Source: JAYQKL01 sp038142705 (GTDB lineage: Bacteria > Pseudomonadota > Alphaproteobacteria > RS24). From it: DNA of 64,000 nt. Positions within the stretch are counted from its first letter, which is position 1, and every line of letters starts with the position of its first letter. The stretch spans positions 434,001-498,000 of the forward strand of contig OZ244224.1 in NCBI GenBank assembly GCA_965217015.1. Reading direction: 5' to 3'. The notes under the pieces were generated by a model. It saw only the letters and a list, made by a program, of their open reading frames with translations. It had not been told where the DNA came from and ran no database searches. The translations under genes were made by a program, and so were the position numbers. Below, one piece after another: positions 26,482-34,114 of the stretch.

Positions 26482-27198
26482 TTACTTATCAACACTCTTT
26501 TGCCAAATTTCAAACCCGCGGGCGCGCAATTCACAAGCCGGACAATCGGCACAACCATAGCCCCATTCATGGCGCTGGCTGCGATTACCCCGATAGCAGC
26601 TATGAGTATGTTCTATCATCATCTCAACCAATGCCATGCCGCCAATTTCATGGGTCATATTCCAGCTTTGGGCTTTGTCAAAATACATGAGTGGCGTGTC
26701 GATGTTCAGTGACATTTCCATACCAAGATTAAGCGTGGTGGTCAGCTTATCAAGCGTCTCGCGCCGACAATCCGGATAGCCAGAATAATCGGTCTCGCAC
26801 ATGCCACCCACCAAAACCGACAAGCCCCGCCGATAGGCCATCGCCGCCGCATAGGTTAAAAACAGCAAATTCCGTCCTGGCACAAAAGTTGAGGGCAGGC
26901 CATTTTCAAGCATTTTAATCTCACCATCACCCATCATGGCTGACCCGCCAATTTGGGGCAGCGCTGGCAAATCAAGCATATGGTCCGCACCAAGCTTTGC
27001 TGCCCAATCCGCTTGAAAAGCTTTTAGCTCTGCTCGTATCACCTCGCGACATGCCAATTCAATTTTATGGGTCTGGCCATAATCAAAGCCAATGGTTTCT
27101 ACATAATCATATTCGGTCAGCGCATAGGCTAAGCACAGGCTGGAATCCTGCCCGCCTGAAAATAAAACCAATGCTTTTTTGCTGTCTGATTGTGTCAT
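26482..27198 (-). CDS. queC: QueC, preQ0 synthase
   Basis: ATP-dependent enzyme that converts 7-carboxy-7-deazaguanine to preQ0. The 238 residues contain the PP-loop LFSGGQDSSLCLAYAL at the N-terminus, FVPGRNLLFLTYAAAMAYR, and the zinc-binding cysteines of SCYRGN...GYGCADCPACELRARGF at the C-terminus. First gene of the leftward que unit. The 127-base gap to eno (27199-27325) carries both outward promoters, and I could not recognise a preQ1 riboswitch in it. Confidence 0.97.
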   Translation of the reverse strand: MTQSDSKKALVLFSGGQDSSLCLAYALTEYDYVETIGFDYGQTHKIELACREVIRAELKAFQADWAAKLGADHMLDLPALPQIGGSAMMGDGEIKMLENGLPSTFVPGRNLLFLTYAAAMAYRRGLSVLVGGMCETDYSGYPDCRRETLDKLTTTLNLGMEMSLNIDTPLMYFDKAQSWNMTHEIGGMALVEMMIEHTHSCYRGNRSQRHEWGYGCADCPACELRARGFEIWQKSVDK

Positions 27199-27325
27199 AT
27201 GCGCAATTGACCTAAACTAAGCCCAAAGGTCAATAAAAAGAGGATTTTTTTTGCAATTATTTGCTAAATCCCGCAATTTGGGGTAAACCCCGCACAAGAT
27301 ATGTTTTGACCATTATGAGGGTATG

Positions 27326-28597
27326 ATGACAGCCATTCTGGATATTATTGGACGCGAAATTGTTGATAGTCGCGGCAATCCAACTGTTGAAGTTGATGTG
27401 GTGCTTGAAGATGGCAGTTTTGGCCGTGCTGGTGTCCCGTCAGGTGCATCAACAGGGGCTTATGAAGCTGTTGAGTTGCGTGATGGTGGTGACCGTTATA
27501 AGGGCAAAGGTGTTTTGAAGGCTGTTGAGGCTGTGAACACGGAGATTTTGTCAGCCCTGAGCGGCATGGACGCGCGCGAGCAAATTCATATTGACCGCAC
27601 GCTGTTAGCCCTTGATGGCACGCCAAATAAAGCACGGCTTGGGGCAAATGCGATTTTGGGTGTGTCCATGGCGGTAGCCAAAGCGGCGGCAGAGTCTCAA
27701 GATTTGCCTTTATGGCGTTATATTGGCGGGGCGCATGCGCGGGTTTTGCCTGTGCCGATGATGAATATTCTCAATGGCGGCGCACATGCGGACAATCCGA
27801 TTGATATTCAAGAATTTATGATTCAGCCAGTCGCGGCAGACAGCCTGCGTGATGCGGTGCGCATTGGAGCTGAGATTTTTCACACGCTCAAAGGTTTATT
27901 GGCCGATGATGGTTTATCGACATCGGTTGGTGATGAGGGCGGTTTTGCGCCGCAACTCGCTTCAACGCATGCCGCGCTGGATTATGTTATGAAGGCGATT
28001 GAAGCAGCGGGTTATAAACCAGGTGAGGAAATCACACTGGCGCTGGACGCGGCGGCGACAGAGTTTTACAAAGATGGCCAATATCATTTAGCCGGTGAGG
28101 GGAAAACCCTAAGCTCTGATGAAATGGTCAGCTATTATTCCGATTTGGCCAGTGCGTATCCGATTGCATCTATTGAAGATGGTCTTGATGAAGATGATTG
28201 GGACGGCTGGAAAGCGTTGACCGATGCGATTGGTGATAAGGTTCAGTTGGTTGGTGATGATTTATTCGTGACCAATCCAGCCCGTTTGGCCGATGGCATT
28301 GAAAAGGGTGTGGCCAATTCAATTCTGGTAAAAGTTAATCAAATTGGAACTTTAACAGAAACGCTTGAAGCGGTTGAAATGGCACATAAAGCTTCTTATA
28401 CGGCGGTGATGTCGCATCGTTCTGGGGAAACAGAAGACGCAACTATTGCTGATTTGGCGGTGGCGACAAATTGTGGGCAAATTAAAACAGGCTCATTGGC
28501 GCGCTCGGACCGGTTGGCAAAATATAACCAGCTCATTCGTATTGAAGAAGAGCTTGGCGACCAAGCCGTTTATGCTGGGCGTCAGGCTATTCGTTAA
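27326..28597 (+). CDS. eno: Enolase
   Basis: Glycolytic enzyme making phosphoenolpyruvate, also part of the RNA degradosome in many bacteria. Key segments are DIIGREIVDSRGNPTVEVDV, SGASTGAYEAVELRDG, SVGDEGGFAPQL, metal-binding SIEDGLDEDDWDGW, KVNQIGTLTETL and the catalytic-His loop MSHRSGETEDATIADLAV. Two ATG codons occur in a row. I take the second (27326) because GAGGG at 27317-27321 is better spaced from it. Standard length, 423 residues. Confidence 0.99.
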   Translation: MTAILDIIGREIVDSRGNPTVEVDVVLEDGSFGRAGVPSGASTGAYEAVELRDGGDRYKGKGVLKAVEAVNTEILSALSGMDAREQIHIDRTLLALDGTPNKARLGANAILGVSMAVAKAAAESQDLPLWRYIGGAHARVLPVPMMNILNGGAHADNPIDIQEFMIQPVAADSLRDAVRIGAEIFHTLKGLLADDGLSTSVGDEGGFAPQLASTHAALDYVMKAIEAAGYKPGEEITLALDAAATEFYKDGQYHLAGEGKTLSSDEMVSYYSDLASAYPIASIEDGLDEDDWDGWKALTDAIGDKVQLVGDDLFVTNPARLADGIEKGVANSILVKVNQIGTLTETLEAVEMAHKASYTAVMSHRSGETEDATIADLAVATNCGQIKTGSLARSDRLAKYNQLIRIEEELGDQAVYAGRQAIR

Positions 28598-28620
28598 GCC
28601 ATTCACTCAGCTCTTCATAT

Positions 28621-28653
28621 GACTTGCTTGGCGCCAAAGTCTCGCATTTTTTT
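28621..28653 (+). terminator. Possible terminator after eno
   Basis: GACTT and AAGTC (28621-28625 and 28637-28641) can pair around a loop containing the palindrome TTGGCGCCAA, and a run of seven T follows at 28647-28653. The stem is short and a few bases separate it from the T run, so confidence is moderate. It would isolate eno from the ftsB promoter downstream. Confidence 0.4.
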
Positions 28654-28666
28654 GTTTATCTAAATT

Positions 28667-28772
28667 GAATCACTTTGCTGATAGAGTCCTGACTCTTATA
28701 AGAAAATAGGGATAGCGAATCACTTTCTGCTTGACCAAACGAATCAGTTTGTGATTCGTTAAGACATGATTC
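28667..28772 (+). promoter_or_regulatory. ftsB promoter region with seven GANTC sites
   Basis: GANTC, the target of the alphaproteobacterial cell-cycle methylase CcrM, occurs at 28667, 28684, 28691, 28717, 28741, 28753 and 28768. Random expectation is about one per 256 bases. A good sigma-70-like promoter, TTGCTG (28675-28680), 16 bases, TATAAG (28697-28702), has two of the sites in its spacer, and the last overlaps the ftsB start codon. In Caulobacter, GcrA acts at promoters with methylated GANTC near the -10/-35 elements. The sites are seen directly. The regulation is inferred. Confidence 0.7.
28738..28760. repeat. Perfect inverted repeat in the ftsB leader
   Basis: AACGAATCA and TGATTCGTT (9-base perfect arms, 5-base loop GTTTG) end five bases before the ftsB start. 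The right arm sequence TGATTCGTT recurs at 28767-28775, overlapping the ATG. Both arms contain a GANTC site. It could be a protein-binding palindrome or an mRNA hairpin covering the ribosome-binding region. Confidence 0.85.
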
Positions 28773-29107
28773 GTTTTATCACATCGCCGCTCAGTTCGCG
28801 CACCATCGGGCAAAACCCGCTAGCCTTGCGCCAGTTTGTGCTGCCGATTTTTTTGGCGTTGTTGGTTGTGATGTTGTTTGTGCAGACCATTCAGGGCGAG
28901 CGTGGCTTTTTAGCTTTATTTGAAATGGACCGTAACTGGCAAAAAAAACAACAGGAATTAACCCAGTTGAAACATGAAAACCAACGCCTTTTGAACAATA
29001 TTCAATTGCTATCTGGTGACCAGCCTGACCTTGATTTTCTTGATGAACGCGCGCGTGCGGTTTTAGGCTATGCGCAAAAAGGCGACCAAGTTTTAATCCT
29101 GCGTTAA
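28766..29107 (+). CDS. ftsB: FtsB/DivIC-family septum formation protein
   Basis: A 113-residue single-pass membrane protein of the divisome (FtsQLB complex). A basic N-terminal stretch is followed by a membrane helix (FVLPIFLALLVVMLFVQTI, about residues 24-43), a coiled coil (WQKKQQELTQLKHENQRLLN) and the family's C-terminal DFLDERARAVLGYAQKGDQ. Position after eno is conserved. In many relatives pdhA, pdhB and pdhC follow, but here lipA is next. No ordinary ribosome-binding site is evident before ATG 28766, where the inverted repeat lies. Confidence 0.95.
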   Translation: MIRFITSPLSSRTIGQNPLALRQFVLPIFLALLVVMLFVQTIQGERGFLALFEMDRNWQKKQQELTQLKHENQRLLNNIQLLSGDQPDLDFLDERARAVLGYAQKGDQVLILR

Positions 29108-29163
29108 AAAGCCCTACAGCTTCTGGCCGTTTTATTGTATATAATGCGCTAAAGGAGACAAAT

Positions 29164-30150
29164 GTGGCTGTTGTAATCGACAATTTATCGGGCGAAAACC
29201 CAAAGCGTGTGCGCCATCCCGAAAAGGCTAAGCGTCCGGATAGTGATATCCTGCGCAAACCTGACTGGATACGGGTGAAAGCGCCGGGTTCTGAAGTTTT
29301 TCGCGAAACCCAAAAAATTGTTCATGACCATAATCTTGTCACGGTTTGCGAGGAAGCTGCTTGCCCAAATATTGGTGAATGCTGGTCGCAAAAACATGCG
29401 ACAATGATGATTATGGGCGAGGTTTGCACGCGGGCATGTGCGTTTTGCAATGTCGCAACGGGGGTTCCCAATCCGCTTGATTTAGATGAGCCAGCGCGTG
29501 TGGCTGATGCGGTTGCTAAGCTGGGCTTGCGCCATGTGGTGATTACCTCTGTGGACCGTGATGATCTCGATGATGGCGGCGCGCAACATTTTGCCAATAC
29601 CATTCATGCCATTCGGTCGGTTTCGCCAGAGACAACAATTGAAATTCTAACACCTGATTTTTTACGCAAAGATGGTGCATTGGAAGTGGTGGTTGAGGCG
29701 CGGCCTGATGTTTTTAATCATAATCTGGAAACCACCCCGCGGCTTTATTTGCCGATACGCCCGGGCGCGCGGTATTTCCATTCGCTTCGCCTCTTGCAGC
29801 GTGTGAAAGAGCTTGATGCTTCTATCTTCACCAAATCTGGCATTATGGTCGGTTTAGGTGAGACCCGCGAAGAGGTAATGCAGGTGATGGACGATATGCG
29901 CTCTGCTGATATTGATTTCATGACGATTGGGCAGTATTTGCAGCCCACACGCAAGCATGCGCCGATTGACCGGTTTGTGACGCCTGATGAATTTGAAAGC
30001 TATGCAACCATTGCCCGCACTAAAGGGTTTTTGATGGTTTCATCAACCCCATTGACGCGCTCATCGCACCATGCTGACGATGATTTTGCGCAATTGCGGG
30101 CTAACCGAGAAGCCAAAAACGCCAAGCAGAAAAAACCGACAGAAAGGTAA
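29164..30150 (+). CDS. lipA: Lipoyl synthase
   Basis: Radical-SAM enzyme inserting sulfur into protein-bound octanoyl groups. The 328 residues have the auxiliary-cluster cysteines in CEEAACPNIGEC, the radical-SAM motif CTRACAFCNVATG, FNHNLETTPRLY, and the C-terminal Ser in TRSSHHADDDF that ligates the auxiliary cluster. The start is GTG 29164 with AAAGGAG six bases upstream. An out-of-frame ATG overlaps it. Confidence 0.99.
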   Translation: MAVVIDNLSGENPKRVRHPEKAKRPDSDILRKPDWIRVKAPGSEVFRETQKIVHDHNLVTVCEEAACPNIGECWSQKHATMMIMGEVCTRACAFCNVATGVPNPLDLDEPARVADAVAKLGLRHVVITSVDRDDLDDGGAQHFANTIHAIRSVSPETTIEILTPDFLRKDGALEVVVEARPDVFNHNLETTPRLYLPIRPGARYFHSLRLLQRVKELDASIFTKSGIMVGLGETREEVMQVMDDMRSADIDFMTIGQYLQPTRKHAPIDRFVTPDEFESYATIARTKGFLMVSSTPLTRSSHHADDDFAQLRANREAKNAKQKKPTER

Positions 30151-30154
30151 GCCT

Positions 30155-30601
30155 GTGAGCGCGACGGAGATTGTCCGCGAAAGCGACTTTACGCCAGAGC
30201 AAATGTTTGCCCTTGTGGCGGATGTGCCAAGCTATCCTGAATTTGTGCCTTATTGTGTTGGGGCGCGGGTGCAGGAAACGCGCATGCTTGATAATGGGCA
30301 TCAGATTATGCTCGCTGACTTGCGGGTGGCTTATAAAATGATACGCGAGACCTATACCAGCGAAGTTGATTTAGACCCGCAGAATTTAACAATTATGGTG
30401 GCTCAGCAAGATGGCCCCTTTCGCCGCTTGGAAAACCGCTGGCAGTTTGAGCCACGCGAGGGTGGGTGTTTCATCAAATTTTATTTAGATTTTGATTTTC
30501 GCGCGCCGTTGTTGCGGCGGGTGATACAGCCACTTATGGGTCGGGCGGTTGATAAATTTGTCGCGGCTTTTGAAGCGCGCGCGCATCAGCTATATGGCTA
30601 A
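30155..30601 (+). CDS. coq10: Coq10/RatA-like START-domain protein
   Basis: A 148-residue SRPBCC-fold (polyketide cyclase) protein. The family signature is visible: SDFTPEQMFALVADVPSYPE, FVPYCVGARV, and PFRRLENRWQFEP. Homologues bind ubiquinone (Coq10) or have been called RatA toxin. In alphaproteobacteria it regularly follows lipA, and a ubiquinone-related role is the more likely reading. Start is GTG 30155 with AAAGG seven bases upstream. An upstream in-frame ATG lies within lipA. Confidence 0.92.
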   Translation: MSATEIVRESDFTPEQMFALVADVPSYPEFVPYCVGARVQETRMLDNGHQIMLADLRVAYKMIRETYTSEVDLDPQNLTIMVAQQDGPFRRLENRWQFEPREGGCFIKFYLDFDFRAPLLRRVIQPLMGRAVDKFVAAFEARAHQLYG

Positions 30602-30641
30602 AGGCTTCTTGTTTAGCTAAAGGCTTCTTGTTTGGCTAAAG
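30597..30641. repeat. 19-bp tandem repeat between convergent coq10 and pncC
   Basis: GCTAAAGGCTTCTTGTTTA (30597-30615) is followed by GCTAAAGGCTTCTTGTTTG (30616-30634) and a partial third copy GCTAAAG. The repeat contains the coq10 stop codon and reaches the pncC stop codon, so it makes up the whole 34-base space between the two genes. Confidence 0.9.
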
Positions 30642-31118
30642 CCGTTCCAGCAACATATCAATAGCGGTGTCAACAGTGGCCAAGCGCACGTTTGTGCGAC
30701 CCAAATCACCAAAATTTTGTTTGATATGCACCACGCCCTCAGCCGTTGCGGTTGCCATATGGACAGTGCCGACAGGCTTAATGTCAGACGCGCCGGGCCC
30801 CGCAATGCCAGATACCGCTATGGTGAGGCTGGCGGTTGTTTTTTCCAGAACATTTTGCGCCATTGACGAAGCAACCTCTTCGCTGACGGCGCCATGATCA
30901 ATCAAAAGCTGTTTTGGCACGCCAAGTAAATCATGTTTCGAAATATTGGAATAAGTCACAAAACTGCGCCCAAATACGCGGGAAGAGCCTGGAATTTCAG
31001 TAATCAGGGCGGCGATTAGCCCACCTGTGCAGCTTTCTGCGCATGAAACCCGCCAGTTTTTTTCTTCCAACCGTGTGAGAAGTGTCTGGGTTTTATTTCG
31101 TAAATCGTCAGAAAACAT
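30636..31118 (-). CDS. pncC: CinA C-terminal-type nicotinamide-nucleotide amidase
   Basis: A 160-residue single-domain protein of the CinA C-terminal family (PncC), which deamidates NMN to NaMN for NAD recycling. Conserved parts are CAESCTGGLIAALITEIPGS, FVTYSNISKHDLLGV, GAVSEEVASSMA and AVSGIAGPGASDIKPVGTV. The N-terminal domain of full-length CinA is absent, as is usual in proteobacteria. Its 5' end overlaps pgpA's 3' end by 11 bases. Confidence 0.95.
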   Translation of the reverse strand: MFSDDLRNKTQTLLTRLEEKNWRVSCAESCTGGLIAALITEIPGSSRVFGRSFVTYSNISKHDLLGVPKQLLIDHGAVSEEVASSMAQNVLEKTTASLTIAVSGIAGPGASDIKPVGTVHMATATAEGVVHIKQNFGDLGRTNVRLATVDTAIDMLLERL

Positions 31119-31626
31119 AAATCAGTCCTTTCAAAACCAAAATGCTGGCCCCCGCGGCCATCAGCCCCGCTAACATATCATCAAGCATCACACCCAGCGC
31201 GCCGCTGAGTTGCTTGTCGGCATAGCTTACCGGCCAAGGCTTAAGAATATCAAATAGCCTGAAAAGTCCGAAACCCAATAAAATTGTCAGGACGGACAGG
31301 CTGGTTTGATGATTATAGGGCAGCAAGGAGAGGGTGAGAAACAGCCCCGCGGCTTCATCAATCACAATTGCCGAGGGGTCTTTTTGGGTGTCATGGGCCA
31401 GCCAAACTTGACTGGCCCACAGCCCTAGAATAAATAAAGTGATAGATGAGATAAATAGTATTAACCCATTGAATTTTATTAAAATAAATATAGCAAAGAT
31501 AAGAGCTAAAAAACTGCCCCATGTGCCTGATGCGGGGCGCAATAAGCCGCTTGCGAAAAAGCTGGCCAACCAGAAGGCGGGTGAAAAAAGACTAAGGCCT
31601 TTGGGGATTTTATGAAGTTTTAGCAT
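31108..31626 (-). CDS. pgpA: Phosphatidylglycerophosphatase A
   Basis: Membrane phosphatase that makes phosphatidylglycerol. The 172 residues have LRPASGTWGSFLAL near the N-terminus, IVIDEAAGLFLTLSLLP, FGLFRLFDILKPWPV and a C-terminal GALGVMLDDMLAGLMAA, all PgpA signatures, and several membrane helices. The first in-frame ATG is 31626 and a TTG one codon upstream is possible. It sits between ispDF and pncC in a leftward unit. Confidence 0.96.
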   Translation of the reverse strand: MLKLHKIPKGLSLFSPAFWLASFFASGLLRPASGTWGSFLALIFAIFILIKFNGLILFISSITLFILGLWASQVWLAHDTQKDPSAIVIDEAAGLFLTLSLLPYNHQTSLSVLTILLGFGLFRLFDILKPWPVSYADKQLSGALGVMLDDMLAGLMAAGASILVLKGLIYVF

Positions 31627-31652
31627 CAATTATCTTTCTTCTATTCTGGCTG

Positions 31653-32906
31653 TTATTCAGGTTGTCCATGCTCGTGAGCAGGGCATTGAATGCTGGCCAT
31701 GGCCTGCGCGGCGATGCCTTCTTCGCGGCCTGTAAACCCTAGTTTTTCGGTTGTGGTCGCCTTAACGCTCACCCGTGACCGGCTGATGCCGCAAATGTCG
31801 GCAATTTGCTGGCGCATGGTTTCGCGATGCGGTTTAATTTTAGGGGCTTCACAAATAATTGTGAGGTCAAGATGCACTATTTTGGCCTGATGGCGGGTGA
31901 GCAAATCAACTGCATGGCGCAAAAAATCTGCCGAATCACGGTTTTTATGCGCCATATCACTGGGTGGGAAATGGTCGCCAATATCGCCCAAAGCCAGTGT
32001 GCCAAGCAGAGCATCTGTCAGCGCGTGTAGCGCGACATCAGCGTCTGAATGCCCAATCAGCTGGTGCGTGTGTTCTATTGTGACGCCACCAAGTTTGATA
32101 AATTGCGCGCCTTGCGGGGCTGGTGTGTCATGAAACGCATGGACATCGTAACCAGAAGCCGTGCGGGTTTCTAAATTTTGATTGGCCATAAGCGCTGTAA
32201 AATCCTCCGCGCGTGTGAGTTTAATATTTTCAGGGCTGCCCTCAACAAACCCAATCGTGTCAGCCGCCATTAAAGCAGCATCATCTGTGGCAAGCGATTG
32301 ATTTTTATCTGTATTTTGATGTGCTTCATAAATATCCCGATAATGAAACCCTTGCGGGGTTTGCGCATGACGAAACTGCGCGCGGTCAGGTGTGCTGACC
32401 TGATAGCCATTTTCTGATGTTTGATGAATTTGCTTCAGCGTATCCGTGACTTCCAGCGCGGGTATCACGCAGGCATGTGTCTCAAGCCCCTGAATAACCC
32501 GGCTGATAAGCGCTGCATCAACAAATGGCCGTGCGCCATCATGCACCAAAACATAATCACAGTTTTGAGCCGCCAAGGCTGTGAGCCCTGCATAGACAGA
32601 GTCCTGACGCGTGGCACCCCCCATAACTGGCGGTAAAAGATTGGGCAAACCTTGCGCTGTTTGTTCGTATAAAGCGGTATCATCTGGATGTATCACGCTC
32701 AGCACCTTATCGACATCAGGGTGATAACAAAATTTTTGTAAACTGTGCCGCAAAACAGTTTGTCCATCAGGCATGAGCCGATATTGCTTGGGTTGCGGCT
32801 GCGGCGCGTCACTATCTCCATGCGCCCGCGTGCCACGCCCCGCCGCGACGATTATCACTGCGATTTGCTGGTCATGTGAGGTTTTTTGCATGTGGTTTTT
32901 GGCCAT
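31653..32906 (-). CDS. ispDF: Bifunctional IspD-IspF (MEP pathway)
   Basis: A fused enzyme of isoprenoid synthesis typical of alphaproteobacteria. Residues about 14-235 are the cytidylyltransferase (IspD) domain, with VIIVAAGRGTRAHGD, VLVHDGARPFVD and TDDAALM. Residues about 250-412 are the cyclodiphosphate synthase (IspF) domain, with SGYDVHAFHD metal ligands, IGHSDADVALHALTDALLG, LGDIGDHFPPSD and KATTTEKLGFTGREEGIA. 417 residues. Confidence 0.98.
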   Translation of the reverse strand: MAKNHMQKTSHDQQIAVIIVAAGRGTRAHGDSDAPQPQPKQYRLMPDGQTVLRHSLQKFCYHPDVDKVLSVIHPDDTALYEQTAQGLPNLLPPVMGGATRQDSVYAGLTALAAQNCDYVLVHDGARPFVDAALISRVIQGLETHACVIPALEVTDTLKQIHQTSENGYQVSTPDRAQFRHAQTPQGFHYRDIYEAHQNTDKNQSLATDDAALMAADTIGFVEGSPENIKLTRAEDFTALMANQNLETRTASGYDVHAFHDTPAPQGAQFIKLGGVTIEHTHQLIGHSDADVALHALTDALLGTLALGDIGDHFPPSDMAHKNRDSADFLRHAVDLLTRHQAKIVHLDLTIICEAPKIKPHRETMRQQIADICGISRSRVSVKATTTEKLGFTGREEGIAAQAMASIQCPAHEHGQPE

Positions 32907-33055
32907 ATATATAAACTAAGGATTCCTCGAAAGAAGGGAAGATTTTATTTATTTTCTCGCGTTTTTTTTACGAATGAGCATGTTTATCGCTTGTTTATCC
33001 GTGTTTTTATGCTTATTTTGGCTAAAATTTAAGCAGTTTTTATCGTGCCTCTAAA

Positions 33056-34114
33056 ATGACCATTTTTATGACTGATGCAACACAATCAACCCCGCTTCAT
33101 GGGCTGCTTCCTAGCTTATCGCGTAAGCGTGTGGCATTGGCGCCTATGTCGGGGGTCACTGATTTGCCGTTTCGTAAATTCGCGGCCCAGCAAGGGGCAG
33201 CGTGGGTTGTTTCGGAAATGGTGGCGAGTGAGGAATTGGTCAAAGCACGCCCTGATGTGGTCAAGCGCGCAGAAGGTGGCGGGGTGTTGGCACCATTTAT
33301 TATCCAGCTTGCAGGCCGCGACCCGTATTGGCTCTCTGAGGGCGCAAAAATAGCTGAGCAAGCTGGTGCGGATATTATTGATATCAATATGGGCTGCCCA
33401 TCGCGGCAGGTGACGGGCGGGCTTTCTGGCTCAGCTCTCATGCGTGATGAAAAACTGGCCTTAGATATTATCGAAGCAACGGTTATGGCTGTGTCGGTTC
33501 CGGTCACTCTGAAAATGCGGCTGGGTTGGGATTTTGATACACTCAACGCCCCGCAAATCGCGATGCGGGCTGAACAAATCGGGGTGCAGATGATCACGGT
33601 TCATGGGCGTACACGAAATCAATTTTATAAAGGCGTGGCGGATTGGAAAGCGGTGCGTGCAACAAAAGAAAGCGTCAGTGTTCCGGTGATTGTGAATGGT
33701 GATATCACCTCAGGTGAAAAAGCCCGCCAAGCGTTAATCGAGTCTGGTGCTGATGGTGTGATGGTTGGGCGCGGCGCATTAGGCCAGCCTTGGCTTTTAG
33801 GGCAGATTGAGCATTATCTGGCGACAGGCGTTTGGCCAAACCCACCACAAGCTGAAAAGCGACAGGCAATGGTGACGGATTGGTATTGTGATGTCATTGC
33901 CCATTATGGGGTGCCGCTTGGGGTGAAAATGGCGCGCAAACATTTGGCCGGATTTGTTGAAACCCATTTTGGCGATACACAAGAAGCAAAAATCTTTCGC
34001 GGTAAAATATGCCAGCAAGCATCACCCGAAGAGGTTTTGGATAGTATTCACGCGCTTTATGCACAGCCAGCCTTGATTGATTACCAATCTGCGGGGCTGG
34101 GTGTGGCGGCTTGA
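33056..34114 (+). CDS. dusB: DusB/NifR3 tRNA-dihydrouridine synthase
   Basis: FMN enzyme that reduces uridines in tRNA. The 352-residue protein has APMSGVTDLPFRKFAAQQGA, the catalytic Cys in DINMGCPSRQVTGGLSGSAL, KMRLGWDF, TVHGRTRNQFYKG and GADGVMVGRGALGQPW. ATG 33056 and ATG 33068 are both possible starts, and neither has a strong ribosome-binding site. This is nifR3 of the classic nifR3-ntrB-ntrC operon, and its stop codon overlaps the ntrB start. Confidence 0.97.
   Translation: MTIFMTDATQSTPLHGLLPSLSRKRVALAPMSGVTDLPFRKFAAQQGAAWVVSEMVASEELVKARPDVVKRAEGGGVLAPFIIQLAGRDPYWLSEGAKIAEQAGADIIDINMGCPSRQVTGGLSGSALMRDEKLALDIIEATVMAVSVPVTLKMRLGWDFDTLNAPQIAMRAEQIGVQMITVHGRTRNQFYKGVADWKAVRATKESVSVPVIVNGDITSGEKARQALIESGADGVMVGRGALGQPWLLGQIEHYLATGVWPNPPQAEKRQAMVTDWYCDVIAHYGVPLGVKMARKHLAGFVETHFGDTQEAKIFRGKICQQASPEEVLDSIHALYAQPALIDYQSAGLGVAA

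Noticed and set aside
27199..27325. Possible preQ1 riboswitch before queC
   Set aside because: I saw small hairpins (GGGG-TAAA-CCCC at 27280-27291) but not the conserved A-rich pseudoknot sequence of preQ1-I, and the hairpin suits either direction.
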